From: Oscillospiraceae bacterium
Lineage (GTDB): Bacteria; Bacillota; Clostridia; Oscillospirales; Ruminococcaceae
Assembly (NCBI GenBank): GCA_017466865.1
Contig: JAFTTI010000013.1
Coordinates: 149,985-213,984, forward strand
Reading direction: 5' to 3'
Length of the DNA stretch: 64,000 nt
The stretch's first letter is position 1. Every line of letters begins with the position of its first letter. A program made the position numbers and the translations under genes. Positions 37,543 through 47,365 of this stretch are shown here, piece after piece. The notes under the pieces are model-generated. The model made no database searches and was not told the origin of the DNA. It saw only the letters and a program-made list of their open reading frames with translations.

Positions 37543-37578
37543 TTATGGGGTATCGGATAAAAAATCCGTTACCCCTTA
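37543..37578 (+). terminator. Stem-loop after the GGDEF gene
   Basis: GGGGTATCGGAT pairs imperfectly with ATCCGTTACCCC around an A-rich loop. The following T-tract is weak, so it may allow readthrough into dtd. Confidence 0.55.
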
Positions 37579-37600
37579 CTTTTGAAGAAAGGAATTTATT

Positions 37601-38050
37601 ATGAAATTTGTAATACAGAGAGTAACCTCGGCTTCGGTTGAGGTTGAAGAAAAAATTGTCGGAAAAATAGGAAAAGGATTTCTTGTTTTAATCGGTATCG
37701 GAAAAGAAGACAATGAAGAAATCGCCGACAAGATGATTAAAAAACTCATAGGAATGAGAATTTTTGAAGACGAAAACGGAAAAACAAATTTAAGCCTTAA
37801 CGATGTTTCGGGTGAACTTCTTTTGATTTCGCAGTTCACGCTTTATGCCGATTGCAAAAAAGGAAATCGTCCTTCATTTATAAATGCAGGTTCTCCCGAT
37901 GAGGCAAACAGACTTTATGAATACATAATATCTGAATGTAAAAAAGAAATAGATGTTGTTGAAAAAGGCGTTTTTGGTGCTGATATGAAGGTTTCGCTTT
38001 TAAATGATGGGCCGTTTACTATAATTCTTGACAGCCGTGATATTTTATAA
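37601..38050 (+). CDS. dtd: D-aminoacyl-tRNA deacylase
   Basis: This 149-residue enzyme removes D-amino acids from mischarged tRNA. The family motifs are clear: the [17 protein letters not shown] segment and the C-terminal [10 protein letters not shown] (GP motif). It starts MKFVIQRV, typical of Dtd. It is transcribed in the same direction as the GGDEF gene, 60 bp after it, and ends at a strong terminator. Confidence 0.97.
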   Translation: MKFVIQRVTSASVEVEEKIVGKIGKGFLVLIGIGKEDNEEIADKMIKKLIGMRIFEDENGKTNLSLNDVSGELLLISQFTLYADCKKGNRPSFINAGSPDEANRLYEYIISECKKEIDVVEKGVFGADMKVSLLNDGPFTIILDSRDIL

Positions 38051-38054
38051 AAAC

Positions 38055-38088
38055 AAAAATCTCCTGCAAATTTGCAGGAGATTTTTTA
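38055..38088. terminator. Bidirectional terminator between dtd and the EAL gene
   Basis: A perfect palindrome, AAATCTCCTGCAAA with its complement, is flanked by A and T runs for both strands. Confidence 0.9.
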
Positions 38089-40032
38089 ATCATATTTTGA
38101 GTGTGCAAAAGAAAGTTCAGGGGAAACCGAGAAATCATTGAGATATTCTAAAAATTCAACGCCTGGAACTGCCTTCGAGAAATAATACCCTTGAAAATAA
38201 TCACATTTTAGTTCTAAAAGTTTATTTATATGTTCTATTGTTTCAACGCCTTCCATAACGACTTCTGTTCCGAGTTGCTGAAGCATATAGAATGTGTTTT
38301 TAAGAGTTGCATAAGCTTTGGGATTTCCAAGTGATGACCAGAGAATACTCTTGTCAATCTTAACACAATCAAACGGTAATGCGTAAACATAAGAGAGGTT
38401 TGAATAGCCTGTTCCATAATCATCAAGTGCGAATTTAACACCATTTGAAACGAATGTATCAACATTACGGCTTAAATTAACCTGTGAGCCTATCGCTGCT
38501 GTTTCGGTTATTTCAAGAACGATATTCTGCGGTTTAACATCGTAATCTTTCATTATTCTGATGTATCTGTCAGCAAGTCTGTACTGCATACACTGAACGG
38601 GAGAAAGATTTACTTCGATATATTCCACACCCTTATCGCAGATATTTCCATCTCTTATGAAACGACATACGCTCTCGAACACAAACTCGCCTATATCAAG
38701 GATAAATCCCTCTTTTTCAGCCATAGGAATAAATACCTCTGGAGAGATAAATCCGAGTTCGGGGTCTATGAGTCTTACGAGCGCTTCGGCTGCTATTATC
38801 TTTTTCTTTTCGGTTGAATAGATAGGTTGATAGTAGACTTCAAATCCACCGTTTGTAACAGCGTTTCTTACCGCTGTTCTTATAGCGTCAATACGGACTA
38901 CATCGACAATATCAGAAATCTGAAGAACACTTTTCTTGATGTTCTTGAATTCCATAATAGCTTCAACGGCATCGTAGTATTCACTGATACTTCTTATATC
39001 CTCGGGGCATCTTATCGCCGCTGTCTGCTGTGTGAGAACAGCAACATCATTTCCGTTCTTCCAGTTATTATTAAAGCGTTCTACTATTGCATTCACATAA
39101 TCATCAGGATTTTTATCGGGAATATACTTTATCTTTACCGCAAAAGCCCTGTTGTTTATCATAGAAACAATACAGTCTTTTTCAAGTTTTGAAAGGAATT
39201 TTACAACATCGCTGTAAATCTTGTCAACACTTTCAGAACCGAGTTTTTCCTGAATGATACGATAATCTCTTATATGAACAACAATTACAAGAAATTTCTT
39301 TCTTGAAATAAATTCCGAATCAAGAAACTCTGAAAACATCTTGTATTTCATAGCACCCGTAGGTTCATAGACTTCTTCGGGGTTCTGAATGAAGAATATC
39401 ATTATTACCGCCGAAAGTGAAACTGTGAAATTCTGAAGGAGAATCTGCGGGAAAAATGCCTGAATAACAACTGTGAGTATTGTAATGGCAATTATAACAC
39501 CAAACGCAACTATCTGTTTTTTACTGAAAACTCTTCTGTATACTATCGTTATAACAAAGATATATACAAGATAATAGAAAAGGATTGTATAGATGATGTT
39601 AAAGAAAAGTCCCTTACAGAAATGACCTTTGTTATCAAAATAGAAGAAAAGTTTTGTAGCGCCCGTTGTAACAAGCATAATAAAAAATGCGGTAAACGGT
39701 GCCCATACAAGAAAACGATGGAATGATAACTTTATATCTATCTTCGCAAGGCAAAGCGATAGCAGAAGAAGTGTTATCATTGTCAGACAATCGAACGCAT
39801 AGTAAAGAATATTCATAGAATATTTAACAAACGAACTTGTGACAAAGGGATTCTGTATTGCCATAGCCCCCATTGTATCGAAGAAGGTTGTTGCTATACC
39901 GTAAATGATAAGAAGGGTGTAAAAACGATACTGCATGAAAGGCAGTTTCTTTTTGAGTGAGTGATATACAAAAAGAAGTATGAAGGTAAAGAAGGCGCAT
40001 ATATCGAAATACATATTATATATTGTAATCAT
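38086..40032 (-). CDS. Membrane c-di-GMP phosphodiesterase (7TM, degenerate GGDEF, intact EAL)
   Basis: This 648-residue protein has about seven N-terminal membrane helices (1-215), a degenerate GGDEF-like domain (about 235-370, no GGDEF motif), and a complete EAL domain (about 390-635). Catalytic residues are all visible: EALVRL, NLSPVQC, LEITETA, DDYGTG, KIDKSIL, EGVET and QGYYF. It should hydrolyse c-di-GMP. Its ATG overlaps the TAA of the upstream paralogue by one base (TAATG), so the two are translationally coupled. Confidence 0.92.
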   Translation of the reverse strand: MITIYNMYFDICAFFTFILLFVYHSLKKKLPFMQYRFYTLLIIYGIATTFFDTMGAMAIQNPFVTSSFVKYSMNILYYAFDCLTMITLLLLSLCLAKIDIKLSFHRFLVWAPFTAFFIMLVTTGATKLFFYFDNKGHFCKGLFFNIIYTILFYYLVYIFVITIVYRRVFSKKQIVAFGVIIAITILTVVIQAFFPQILLQNFTVSLSAVIMIFFIQNPEEVYEPTGAMKYKMFSEFLDSEFISRKKFLVIVVHIRDYRIIQEKLGSESVDKIYSDVVKFLSKLEKDCIVSMINNRAFAVKIKYIPDKNPDDYVNAIVERFNNNWKNGNDVAVLTQQTAAIRCPEDIRSISEYYDAVEAIMEFKNIKKSVLQISDIVDVVRIDAIRTAVRNAVTNGGFEVYYQPIYSTEKKKIIAAEALVRLIDPELGFISPEVFIPMAEKEGFILDIGEFVFESVCRFIRDGNICDKGVEYIEVNLSPVQCMQYRLADRYIRIMKDYDVKPQNIVLEITETAAIGSQVNLSRNVDTFVSNGVKFALDDYGTGYSNLSYVYALPFDCVKIDKSILWSSLGNPKAYATLKNTFYMLQQLGTEVVMEGVETIEHINKLLELKCDYFQGYYFSKAVPGVEFLEYLNDFSVSPELSFAHSKYD

Positions 40033-41948
40033 TATGACATACCTCCTTTTACCATCGGAGATTCAAAGGATTTTACAAACTCTGTGAGTGATTTTTTATC
40101 AAATGAGCCTGAGATATATTCACCCTCAGCATACTGACAATTCATATTGCTGAGCATTCTGAAACTGTTTTCACAGTCTACCCCACCTGCTATTGTCTTT
40201 ATGCCAAGTTCCATCATAAGACTGAGTGTGCTTTCAAGCATTATAGCAGCCTTGCCGTTGCTGAGTGCTGCTGAAACAACGCTGTCCGCGATTTTGACAT
40301 AAGAGAAAGGCAGGTTATAGATGGATGATATTTCGGATTTTCCTGCCCCGAAATTATTGAAGCAGAACAAAAATCCCTTTTCGTGAAGGTTGTTAAGATA
40401 ATCTTCTATAATTACAGAAAGTTCATCAGTAACTATTTCTGAAATCTTGAAACAGATTTTAGATGGGTCTATCCCGTGCTTTTCGAGAACAGAAAGATAT
40501 TTTTCTGCCATATTATTCTGAACGCACTGAACAACCGAGAACGGAACTTCGACATGATGGAATCCGTTTTCTTCGAGTCCCCCTGCGTTTATGAAACGGC
40601 AGATTTTTTCAAATGCCGCTTCGCCTATTTTCGCCATATCTCCGCTTTTTTCTGCAACGGCTGAAAATTCAGCATCTGATATTACTCCTATAACTTCATC
40701 TGTTATGTAAAGTTCCGATTCAACATAAGAGATATTGTCATCGTCAAAAGAATATACAGGACGGTAGCTTATTTCAAATCTACCTGTTTCGACAACTTTC
40801 TTGACTGCTGATTTTATTGCAGATGCTCTTACGAGTGTTTTGTTATCAACCTCAGAAAAATAAAGAATTTTTTCGGATTCTTTATTATTTTCAAACCATG
40901 AAATTATGTTTATAAGAGTTGTTGTGTCGTTTACATCCTCAGGGCATTCAACAACGCATATTCTTATAGGAAGCATAGCCGAATTAGTTCCGCAATACCA
41001 AGGTCTATCAAAAATCTCACATAGTTTTGAAACTTTGCGGTTGATTTCAGAGAAACTCGGAAATTCAACACAAAGAACACCGGGGCTTACAGAATAAATT
41101 TTCTGTGCGCCTATTTCGAAAAGAACTTTTGTTATCTGTTTTACAGCGTTTGTAATAAATTCGTTTCCTAGAGATTTGCTGTAATGTTCAAAATTGTTGA
41201 TGACAATGGTCATCATATAGAATTTCTTTTTTCTTTCAAAGTCATATTTCAGCATAGAAACAAGGCTGTTTTTATTGTATATGCCGTATTCTGTATCTAT
41301 AACCGAAACAGGATTCTGAATTACGAGAAGAACTGCAAGTGCACAGAGCGCCATTGCGAAATTTTCGATTTTCTGGGATGGGAAAAAGAACTGAACAGCA
41401 GATGCGGCAACCATTATTCCGACAAGAGCTGTTATAGCGACAATTACAGATCTCGAGTAATTATTTCGGTGAACAAGAATGTATCCGACTATACAGATAA
41501 GGTAATAAAACGCTATGATATAAATGAAAATCATACCTTTTTCGCGCGTATAAACCATATCCTCAACCGAGAAGATAAGATTTGTAAGAGGATTTGTAAA
41601 AACGAGTATCTCTATGAAAACCAAAGGGGCGAAAAGCATTATGCGTTCTCTTGTATTGAAATCTCCAAGTTCTCGTCTTAAACTCATTACATAAAGAAGT
41701 GCTGTCGGAGTACACATGACATGGGTTATGAAATAAACCATATAAGAAATATGTTTTACAGTATTTATTCCGATATGGTCGGTTATGCCGTCTGTGAAGA
41801 TAGCAGCAACCGTTGTCATTACAATCGACAAAACAAAAACAAGATAACATTTGTTATGCAAAAGGGGAGTTTTTTTATTGAGACTATAGCATATCGCGAT
41901 GATAACAAGCATTAAAAGTCCTGCTATATGATAGCTTATTTCTTTCAT
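40032..41948 (-). CDS. Degenerate EAL-domain membrane protein, probably catalytically dead
   Basis: This 638-residue paralogue of the next gene has the same layout: seven membrane helices, a GGDEF-like remnant and an EAL-like domain. The catalytic motifs are lost: ESELY instead of EALxR, PFSVVQC without the Asn, FNNFGAG instead of DDFGTG, GGVDCE instead of EGVE, and AEGEYI instead of QGY. It cannot be expected to hydrolyse c-di-GMP. It may bind c-di-GMP or regulate the coupled active enzyme. It begins with GGAGAGG upstream. Confidence 0.88.
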   Translation of the reverse strand: MKEISYHIAGLLMLVIIAICYSLNKKTPLLHNKCYLVFVLSIVMTTVAAIFTDGITDHIGINTVKHISYMVYFITHVMCTPTALLYVMSLRRELGDFNTRERIMLFAPLVFIEILVFTNPLTNLIFSVEDMVYTREKGMIFIYIIAFYYLICIVGYILVHRNNYSRSVIVAITALVGIMVAASAVQFFFPSQKIENFAMALCALAVLLVIQNPVSVIDTEYGIYNKNSLVSMLKYDFERKKKFYMMTIVINNFEHYSKSLGNEFITNAVKQITKVLFEIGAQKIYSVSPGVLCVEFPSFSEINRKVSKLCEIFDRPWYCGTNSAMLPIRICVVECPEDVNDTTTLINIISWFENNKESEKILYFSEVDNKTLVRASAIKSAVKKVVETGRFEISYRPVYSFDDDNISYVESELYITDEVIGVISDAEFSAVAEKSGDMAKIGEAAFEKICRFINAGGLEENGFHHVEVPFSVVQCVQNNMAEKYLSVLEKHGIDPSKICFKISEIVTDELSVIIEDYLNNLHEKGFLFCFNNFGAGKSEISSIYNLPFSYVKIADSVVSAALSNGKAAIMLESTLSLMMELGIKTIAGGVDCENSFRMLSNMNCQYAEGEYISGSFDKKSLTEFVKSFESPMVKGGMS

Positions 41949-41982
41949 AAAATCCTCTCCTTTCTGCTATAATAAACCCCAA

Positions 41983-42026
41983 AAACGCAGCGACTGCAAA
42001 ATAGCAGTTGCTGCGTATTTTTTACA
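41983..42026 (-). terminator. Terminator after the DHH phosphoesterase gene
   Basis: The stem ACGCAGCGACTGC/GCAGTTGCTGCGT (41987-42018) is followed on the minus strand by TTTTTGGGG. Confidence 0.82.
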
Positions 42027-42031
42027 AATTC

Positions 42032-42970
42032 CTATTTCCACATTTCTCCGTAAATTTCATCATAATTCACGAGATCATCGAGAAGTCTTGGAATAAGAAC
42101 ATCCTGCTCTTCGTCGGAGAACTGGCAGGTTCCTACTGCACGGTGTCCCCCTCCGCCATACTTAAGCATAAGTTTGCCGACATTTACCTTTGAGGTTCTG
42201 TTCATAATGCTGTATCCTACTGCACAAGAACAGCCCTTTCCACCCTTGCCGTCAACTATCCATACAGAAATATTCTGTTCGGGATAGAGGCTGTAAATCA
42301 TAAATCTGTTTCCTGCGTAGATAGGATTTACACCACGAAGGTCAGTTATGATAACATCCTTTTCAACTCTTGTGTATTTATGTACCATTTCTGTGAAAAG
42401 GTCAGCCTGTTCACGATAAAGGTCGATTCTTTCCTTGATGTCATCGAGTGCGAGAATTTCTTCTGTTGTCATTGTGCGGCAGCAATCAATGAGTTTTTCC
42501 ATAAGCTGATAGTTGCTTATTGTGAAGTTACGGAATCTTCCGAGACCCGTTCTGGGGTCCATAATAAAGCCGATAAGAATCCATCCTTCAGGATGAAGAA
42601 CCTCATAAGGAGTAAGATGACCTGAGTCAACTTTGTCAACAGCTTCCATCATATCTGTGAAATTAGGGAAACGGTCTTCCCCGCCGTAATATTCATATAT
42701 GATTCTTGCACATGAAGGCGCGTGACGGCTTTCACCGCTATATTTTCCTTCGAGTTCGTTTCTTTCAAATTCACTGGAGTGATGGTCAAACCACATTCCG
42801 CATCCTTCAACATAAGGAACATTCGCAAGAACATCATCCTTTGTCACTTCAACTATGCCATCCTGTAAATCCTTAGGATGAGCAAATTTCCAGTTGTCGA
42901 TAATACCTACTTCTTTGAGAAGTGCGGCACATGCAAGTCCGTCAAAGTCGGAACGGGTAAGTAATCTCAT
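42032..42970 (-). CDS. DHH-family phosphoesterase
   Basis: This 312-residue protein has an N-terminal DHH domain (TRSDFDGLACAALL and FDHHSSE metal motifs) and a C-terminal DHHA1 domain with GGGGHRAVG. Such proteins act on nanoRNA, pAp, polyphosphate or c-di-AMP. The length and isolated domain pair suggest a small-substrate enzyme often annotated as exopolyphosphatase, but the substrate cannot be fixed from sequence. It is monocistronic, with its own promoter and terminator. Confidence 0.88.
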   Translation of the reverse strand: MRLLTRSDFDGLACAALLKEVGIIDNWKFAHPKDLQDGIVEVTKDDVLANVPYVEGCGMWFDHHSSEFERNELEGKYSGESRHAPSCARIIYEYYGGEDRFPNFTDMMEAVDKVDSGHLTPYEVLHPEGWILIGFIMDPRTGLGRFRNFTISNYQLMEKLIDCCRTMTTEEILALDDIKERIDLYREQADLFTEMVHKYTRVEKDVIITDLRGVNPIYAGNRFMIYSLYPEQNISVWIVDGKGGKGCSCAVGYSIMNRTSKVNVGKLMLKYGGGGHRAVGTCQFSDEEQDVLIPRLLDDLVNYDEIYGEMWK

Positions 42971-43023
42971 AAAAATACCTCCGAAAAATTATGTGAATGA
43001 ATATTATACATATCAATATGTTG

Positions 43024-43052
43024 ATTATACCATAGTAATACATAACATTCAA
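43024..43052 (-). promoter_or_regulatory. Promoter of the DHH gene
   Basis: On the minus strand TTGAAT (43047-43052) and TATAAT (43024-43029) are separated by 17 bp. Confidence 0.75.
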
Positions 43053-43183
43053 TAGTTTTTAAGTAATTTTGTCAGTTTTTTTCATAAAATTCAAGGAATT
43101 TTTATTCAAAAAGTGTAAACAATAAATCTGTACTCCGATAAAGCTCTGAAATCGAAGTAAATATTTTTGGGAGGATTTTTATT

Positions 43184-43357
43184 ATGAACATGAACAAAAG
43201 CATTAAATGCACAGTAGGAAACTGCAAGTATAATGTTAAGTCAGAGGGTTACTGCTCACTCGATGTTGTTAAAATCGGAACACACGAAGCAAACCCCACA
43301 GATTGTCAGTGCACAGACTGTAACTCATTCGTCTGCGATTCAGACTGCTGCCGATAA
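43184..43357 (+). CDS. DUF1540 cysteine-rich small protein
   Basis: This 57-residue protein has eight or more cysteines arranged as in DUF1540: IKCTVGNCKYN, YCSL, then DCQCTDCNSFVC and a terminal DCC. The domain is common in spore-forming and related Firmicutes and probably binds metal; its role is unknown. A GGGAGG site lies 8-9 bases before the ATG. It ends at a strong terminator shared with the deacetylase gene. Confidence 0.88.
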   Translation: MNMNKSIKCTVGNCKYNVKSEGYCSLDVVKIGTHEANPTDCQCTDCNSFVCDSDCCR

Positions 43358-43360
43358 AAA

Positions 43361-43398
43361 GAAAAATCGGAGAGGATTTCCCTCTCCGATTTTATTTT
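43361..43398. terminator. Bidirectional terminator, DUF1540 / polysaccharide deacetylase
   Basis: AAAATCGGAGAGG pairs with CCTCTCCGATTTT, followed by T-runs on both strands. Confidence 0.88.
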
Positions 43399-44344
43399 AG
43401 TTTGCAGGAATTGTAAATTCATATCCTTTAGCACGGTATTCGTCTATAACATCGCCGAGAATTGCGGTATTTGTTTCCGAAACGGCGTGAAGAAGAATTA
43501 TCTCACCGCTATGTGGATTTGATGTTATTTTAATGAAAGCCTCACTCTTTTCGGGCTGTTTGTTTACATCCCAATCGGCATAGGCAAAACTCCAGAAAAG
43601 TGTTTTATAACCCATTCTCTGAGCAAGTGCCAATGCTCTTTCTGAATAAACCCCCTCGGGCGGACGCATATATTTCATTTCATATCCATAGGTTTCAAGG
43701 ATATAATCTTCTATCTCTGTAAGTTCCTTTTCGGCATCTTCTATCGAAACATCGAGTAAACTTGCGAGTGATTTATGATTCTGTCCGTGGTTTCCGAGAA
43801 TGTGTCCCTCATCGATAATACGCTGAATTATAGCGGGATCAGCATATTTACAATAACCTCCTGTAACAAAGAAAATTGCCTTTACATCCTTTTCTTTTAA
43901 GGTATCAAGGATTATTTCTGTGTAGCCGTTTTCGTAACCTAAATCAAATGTCAGCCATACTGTATTGTCATCAAAGTTATTTACCGCATACGCTGAATAT
44001 TTGCTGTATTTGTCGTTGAATTGTGTAGCACCGTAAGGCCTTCCGTTTTCGTCAAACTGAACGCCCTGACCGAAACCACATTGTGTATTGTCAAGACATA
44101 TAAGTTCTTCATCGGGGATATAAGGAACTTCGATTTCAGGAAGTGTGCATAAATTTTCCGTTTCGGAAAAAATTGTTATTTCAGGTTCTGAAACAATGGG
44201 TTCGGTTTCTTCTACGGGCGTTCCCATAACCTGTTGCGCTTCGGTTGATTCTTCCCAGCCGTAATTCACATTCTGCGGGTCGAGTTCGGAGCAGGATGTC
44301 ATCATCATTGCAAAACAGAGAATAACAGGGAAAAAGTATTTCAT
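43397..44344 (-). CDS. Lipoprotein polysaccharide deacetylase, PdaA-like
   Basis: This 315-residue protein has a lipoprotein signal ending in TSCS (about residue 18), a Glu/Pro-rich linker (about 20-95) and a NodB-type deacetylase domain. Metal motifs are visible: TFDLGYENG for the catalytic Asp and GNHGQNH for the two His. TFDxGYENG is the pattern of peptidoglycan muramic-acid/GlcNAc deacetylases such as PdaA, which make delta-lactam in spore cortex. It probably acts outside the membrane on cell wall. Confidence 0.9.
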   Translation of the reverse strand: MKYFFPVILCFAMMMTSCSELDPQNVNYGWEESTEAQQVMGTPVEETEPIVSEPEITIFSETENLCTLPEIEVPYIPDEELICLDNTQCGFGQGVQFDENGRPYGATQFNDKYSKYSAYAVNNFDDNTVWLTFDLGYENGYTEIILDTLKEKDVKAIFFVTGGYCKYADPAIIQRIIDEGHILGNHGQNHKSLASLLDVSIEDAEKELTEIEDYILETYGYEMKYMRPPEGVYSERALALAQRMGYKTLFWSFAYADWDVNKQPEKSEAFIKITSNPHSGEIILLHAVSETNTAILGDVIDEYRAKGYEFTIPAN

Positions 44345-44489
44345 ATAATTCCTCCTTTTCTTTTAACTTAACGAGCGAAATGCTCTGCTTTTATTTTGTG
44401 AAAAGGGATATTTTTTATCCTATTTATATTTTAGCATATTTTTTTGTAGAATGCGATTACAATTTGGTTACAAATAAAGGATAATTTTT

Positions 44490-44523
44490 TATAAAAAATA
44501 TCCGCCCATAAAGGACGGATAAT
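44490..44523 (-). terminator. ireB terminator
   Basis: ATCCGTCC/GGGCGGAT pairs around TTTA, followed by ATTTTTTAT on the minus strand. Confidence 0.8.
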
Positions 44524-44526
44524 GTT

Positions 44527-44772
44527 TTAAGCATTGAGATAAGATCTTACAAGTGCCTGTAAAAGTTCGTCTCTGTCGAGATGGCGGATAAGACTTCTTG
44601 CGTTGTTGTAAGTTGTGATGTATGTAGGGTCTTCTGAAAGAATATAGCCTACAATCTGGTTTATGGGATTATAACCCTTTTCTTTGAGTGCATCATAAAC
44701 CGCCATAAGTGTTCTCTGCATTTCATCATCTTTTTCAGCCTTTACAGAAAAGGTCATTGTCTGTTCATTCAT
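44527..44772 (-). CDS. ireB: IreB family regulatory phosphoprotein (UPF0297)
   Basis: This 81-residue protein matches the family along its length ([35 protein letters not shown]). In Enterococcus IreB is phosphorylated on threonine by the PASTA kinase IreK and lowers cephalosporin resistance. The N-terminal Thr residues here fit that. It is usually beside ruvX/yqgF and alaS, neither of which is here. It has its own promoter with a palindromic -10 region. Confidence 0.95.
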   Translation of the reverse strand: MNEQTMTFSVKAEKDDEMQRTLMAVYDALKEKGYNPINQIVGYILSEDPTYITTYNNARSLIRHLDRDELLQALVRSYLNA

Positions 44773-44803
44773 TATAATCCCTCCTGAATCAGTTTAAGTT
44801 ATA

Positions 44804-44834
44804 GGGGTATTATACCCCAAAACCTATTAAAAAA
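44804..44834 (-). promoter_or_regulatory. ireB promoter with palindromic -10 region
   Basis: On the minus strand TTGTTT and TATAAT are 17 bp apart. The -10 is the centre of a 15-bp palindrome, GGGGTATAATACCCC (44804-44818), which could be a repressor site. Confidence 0.55.
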
Positions 44835-44893
44835 CAATAGAAAAATTACAAATTGGTTACAATATACAATTTTTCAAAGAAAATTTTGGTATG

Positions 44894-44930
44894 AAGAAAA
44901 AGAAAAGGTACGGAAAATCCGTACCCTTTC
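44894..44930 (-). terminator. pheST terminator
   Basis: GGGTACGGA/TCCGTACC pairs around a short T loop, followed by TTTTCTTTTTC on the minus strand. Confidence 0.82.
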
Positions 44931-44941
44931 GTAATCTTATT

Positions 44942-47350
44942 TTACGCTCTGAGTTCTGCACCAAATTCAGTCATTGCTTTAAGAACTCTCTTCATAGCAG
45001 CATCTGCCTGTTCATCTGTAAGAGTAGATTCCATAGAACGCATTGAGATTGAGAACGAAACGCTCTTCTTTCCTTCTGCAATCTGTGAGCCCTTATAGAC
45101 ATCAAAAAGTGTTACCTTTTCGAGAATTTTTCCAACAGCATTCTTGATAGCCTTTTCGAGTGATGCAACTGTGATGCTGTCATCACATACAACAGAAAGG
45201 TCTCTTGTTGTTGCGGGGAATTTAGGAAGAGGCTTATATGTCTTTTCTGTTACAGAAACGCTCATCATTTCGGGGATAAGAAGCTTTGCAACATAAGCCT
45301 TTACTCCGATTTCGTAGTTTTCGAGAGTTTCGGGATGAAGTTCCCCCATAATAGCGAGAACTGTATCTCCCTTTGTAACGATAGCGCTTCTTCCTGGGTG
45401 GAAAGCAACATATTCTTCAATGGGGCAACCTTCTGCGCAAGCAGTTACATCATAATCCATTATTCCCATTTCTTCCATAATTTCATCAACCGCACCCTTG
45501 ATGTCATAGAAATCAACGTTGTTCCCATACATACCGATAGCAAGTCTTGCGGGTTCATCGGGAAGTTCCTTACCTGAAACGGGGATATATTCGTTTCCGA
45601 TTTCGTAAAGTCGAGCGACAGCATTTCTGTAATTATAGTTACGTGCAAGAACTTCACACATCGAAGGTATGATTGTTGTTCTCATAACAGATGTATCTTC
45701 GCCTAAGGGGTTTGTGATAACAACTGTCTTTCTGAGAGGTGAATCAGCGGGGATTCTTATCTTATCAAAGTTCTTGGGAGAAACGAATGAGTATGTTGAG
45801 ATTTCGTTGCAACCTATAGAAAGCATTGTTCTTTCGAGCTTTCTTGTGTATTTCTGTTCAGGTGTGAGTTTAGCCTGAGCAACGCCTCTGATGATTGTAA
45901 GAGGAATGTTGTTATAACCATAGATTCTTGCAACTTCTTCCGCAATATCAGCCTTTACCTCAATATCAATTCTCCACTTGGGAGCATAAGCCTTGCCGTC
46001 TTTTACTTCAAAGCCTAACTTATCGAGGTATTTAATCATATCGCTTTCGGGAATATCTGTTCCGAGGAAGTTATTTATCCACTTGCTGTCGAAATCAACA
46101 CACTTTGGTGTCTTATCAGAATAATCCTTGTCGATTATCTTTGTTAAAACTTCGCCTGCACCGAGCATTTCAACAAGCTGACAAGCTCTCATAAGTGCAT
46201 CATAACAGTTTTCTGCATCAAGGCCTTTTTCAAATCTTGAAGATGCGTCTGTTCTCATTCCGAGTTTCTTTGCAGTTGTTCTTACAGATGCACCGTTGAA
46301 ACAAGCGGCTTCAAATACAACTGTTGTTGTATCATCCATAATTCCGCTGTATTCTCCGCCCATAACACCTGCAACGGCAACGGGCTTTTCAGCGTCTGCG
46401 ATAACGAGCATTTCTTCTGAAAGTTCTCTTTCTATTCCATCGAGAGTTGTAATCTTTTCGCCCTTGTCTGCGTTTCTTACAACGATTTTGTTGCCTGAAA
46501 CATAGCGAAGGTCAAAAGCGTGCATAGGATGACCATATTCGAGCATTACATAGTTTGTGATGTCAACGAGGTTATTGATAGGTCTTACACCGCATCCTCT
46601 GAGACGTTCTCTCATCCAACGGGGTGAAGGGCCGATTTTAACATTCTTGACGAGCGCTGCTGCGTATCTTGTGCAGAGTTCTGTATTCTTTACTTCAACA
46701 GAAAGGTCAGCGTCAATATCTCCGCCAACGCCCTTATATTCAGGCTTTTTGAGTTCAACGGGAACATCAAATGTAGCACCTGCTTCTCTTGCAAGACCGA
46801 TAACAGACATACAGTCAGGACGGTTTGATGTTATTTCAAATTCAACGCAGGTATCGTTAAGACCTATTGCATCGCGGATGTCTTCGCCTATCTTTATGGG
46901 TTCACAACCTTCTTCGTCCTGTAAAACAAAGATACCATCTTCGATAGCATAGGGGAAATCGTGAACTGTAAGTCCGAGTTCGCCGAGTGAACAGAGCATA
47001 CCATTACTTTCAACGCCACGGAGTTTGCCCTTCTTGATTTTAATTCCCTTGGGAAGAGTTGAACCGTCAAGTGCTACGGGGACAACTTCTCCGCCGTGGA
47101 TATTCTGTGCACCTGTTACTATCTGGATAGGTTCACCCTTGCCTACATCAACCTGACATACTACGAGGTGATCAGAATCTTCATGAGGAACAACAGAGAG
47201 AACTTTTCCGACAACAACATTTGAAATTTCTTCGCCTTCTGTGTCGAAGCGTTCAACCTTTGAACCGCTCATTGTCATATCATAACAGAATTTTTTTATA
47301 GGCTCATCGACTTTTACATAATCGGAAAGCCATTTCATAGATAAATCCAT
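44942..47350 (-). CDS. pheT: Phenylalanyl-tRNA synthetase beta subunit
   Basis: This 802-residue subunit has the N-terminal tRNA-binding EMAP-like domain (VVVGKVLSVVPHEDSDHLVVCQVDVG), B3/B4 editing domain, B5 domain and C-terminal anticodon-binding FDX-ACB domain (KFPATTRDLSVV). With PheS it forms the alpha2-beta2 enzyme. It begins 15 bp after pheS. The T-box upstream of pheS should control both. Confidence 0.98.
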   Translation of the reverse strand: MDLSMKWLSDYVKVDEPIKKFCYDMTMSGSKVERFDTEGEEISNVVVGKVLSVVPHEDSDHLVVCQVDVGKGEPIQIVTGAQNIHGGEVVPVALDGSTLPKGIKIKKGKLRGVESNGMLCSLGELGLTVHDFPYAIEDGIFVLQDEEGCEPIKIGEDIRDAIGLNDTCVEFEITSNRPDCMSVIGLAREAGATFDVPVELKKPEYKGVGGDIDADLSVEVKNTELCTRYAAALVKNVKIGPSPRWMRERLRGCGVRPINNLVDITNYVMLEYGHPMHAFDLRYVSGNKIVVRNADKGEKITTLDGIERELSEEMLVIADAEKPVAVAGVMGGEYSGIMDDTTTVVFEAACFNGASVRTTAKKLGMRTDASSRFEKGLDAENCYDALMRACQLVEMLGAGEVLTKIIDKDYSDKTPKCVDFDSKWINNFLGTDIPESDMIKYLDKLGFEVKDGKAYAPKWRIDIEVKADIAEEVARIYGYNNIPLTIIRGVAQAKLTPEQKYTRKLERTMLSIGCNEISTYSFVSPKNFDKIRIPADSPLRKTVVITNPLGEDTSVMRTTIIPSMCEVLARNYNYRNAVARLYEIGNEYIPVSGKELPDEPARLAIGMYGNNVDFYDIKGAVDEIMEEMGIMDYDVTACAEGCPIEEYVAFHPGRSAIVTKGDTVLAIMGELHPETLENYEIGVKAYVAKLLIPEMMSVSVTEKTYKPLPKFPATTRDLSVVCDDSITVASLEKAIKNAVGKILEKVTLFDVYKGSQIAEGKKSVSFSISMRSMESTLTDEQADAAMKRVLKAMTEFGAELRA

Positions 47351-47365
47351 CTTTAAAACCCTCCC

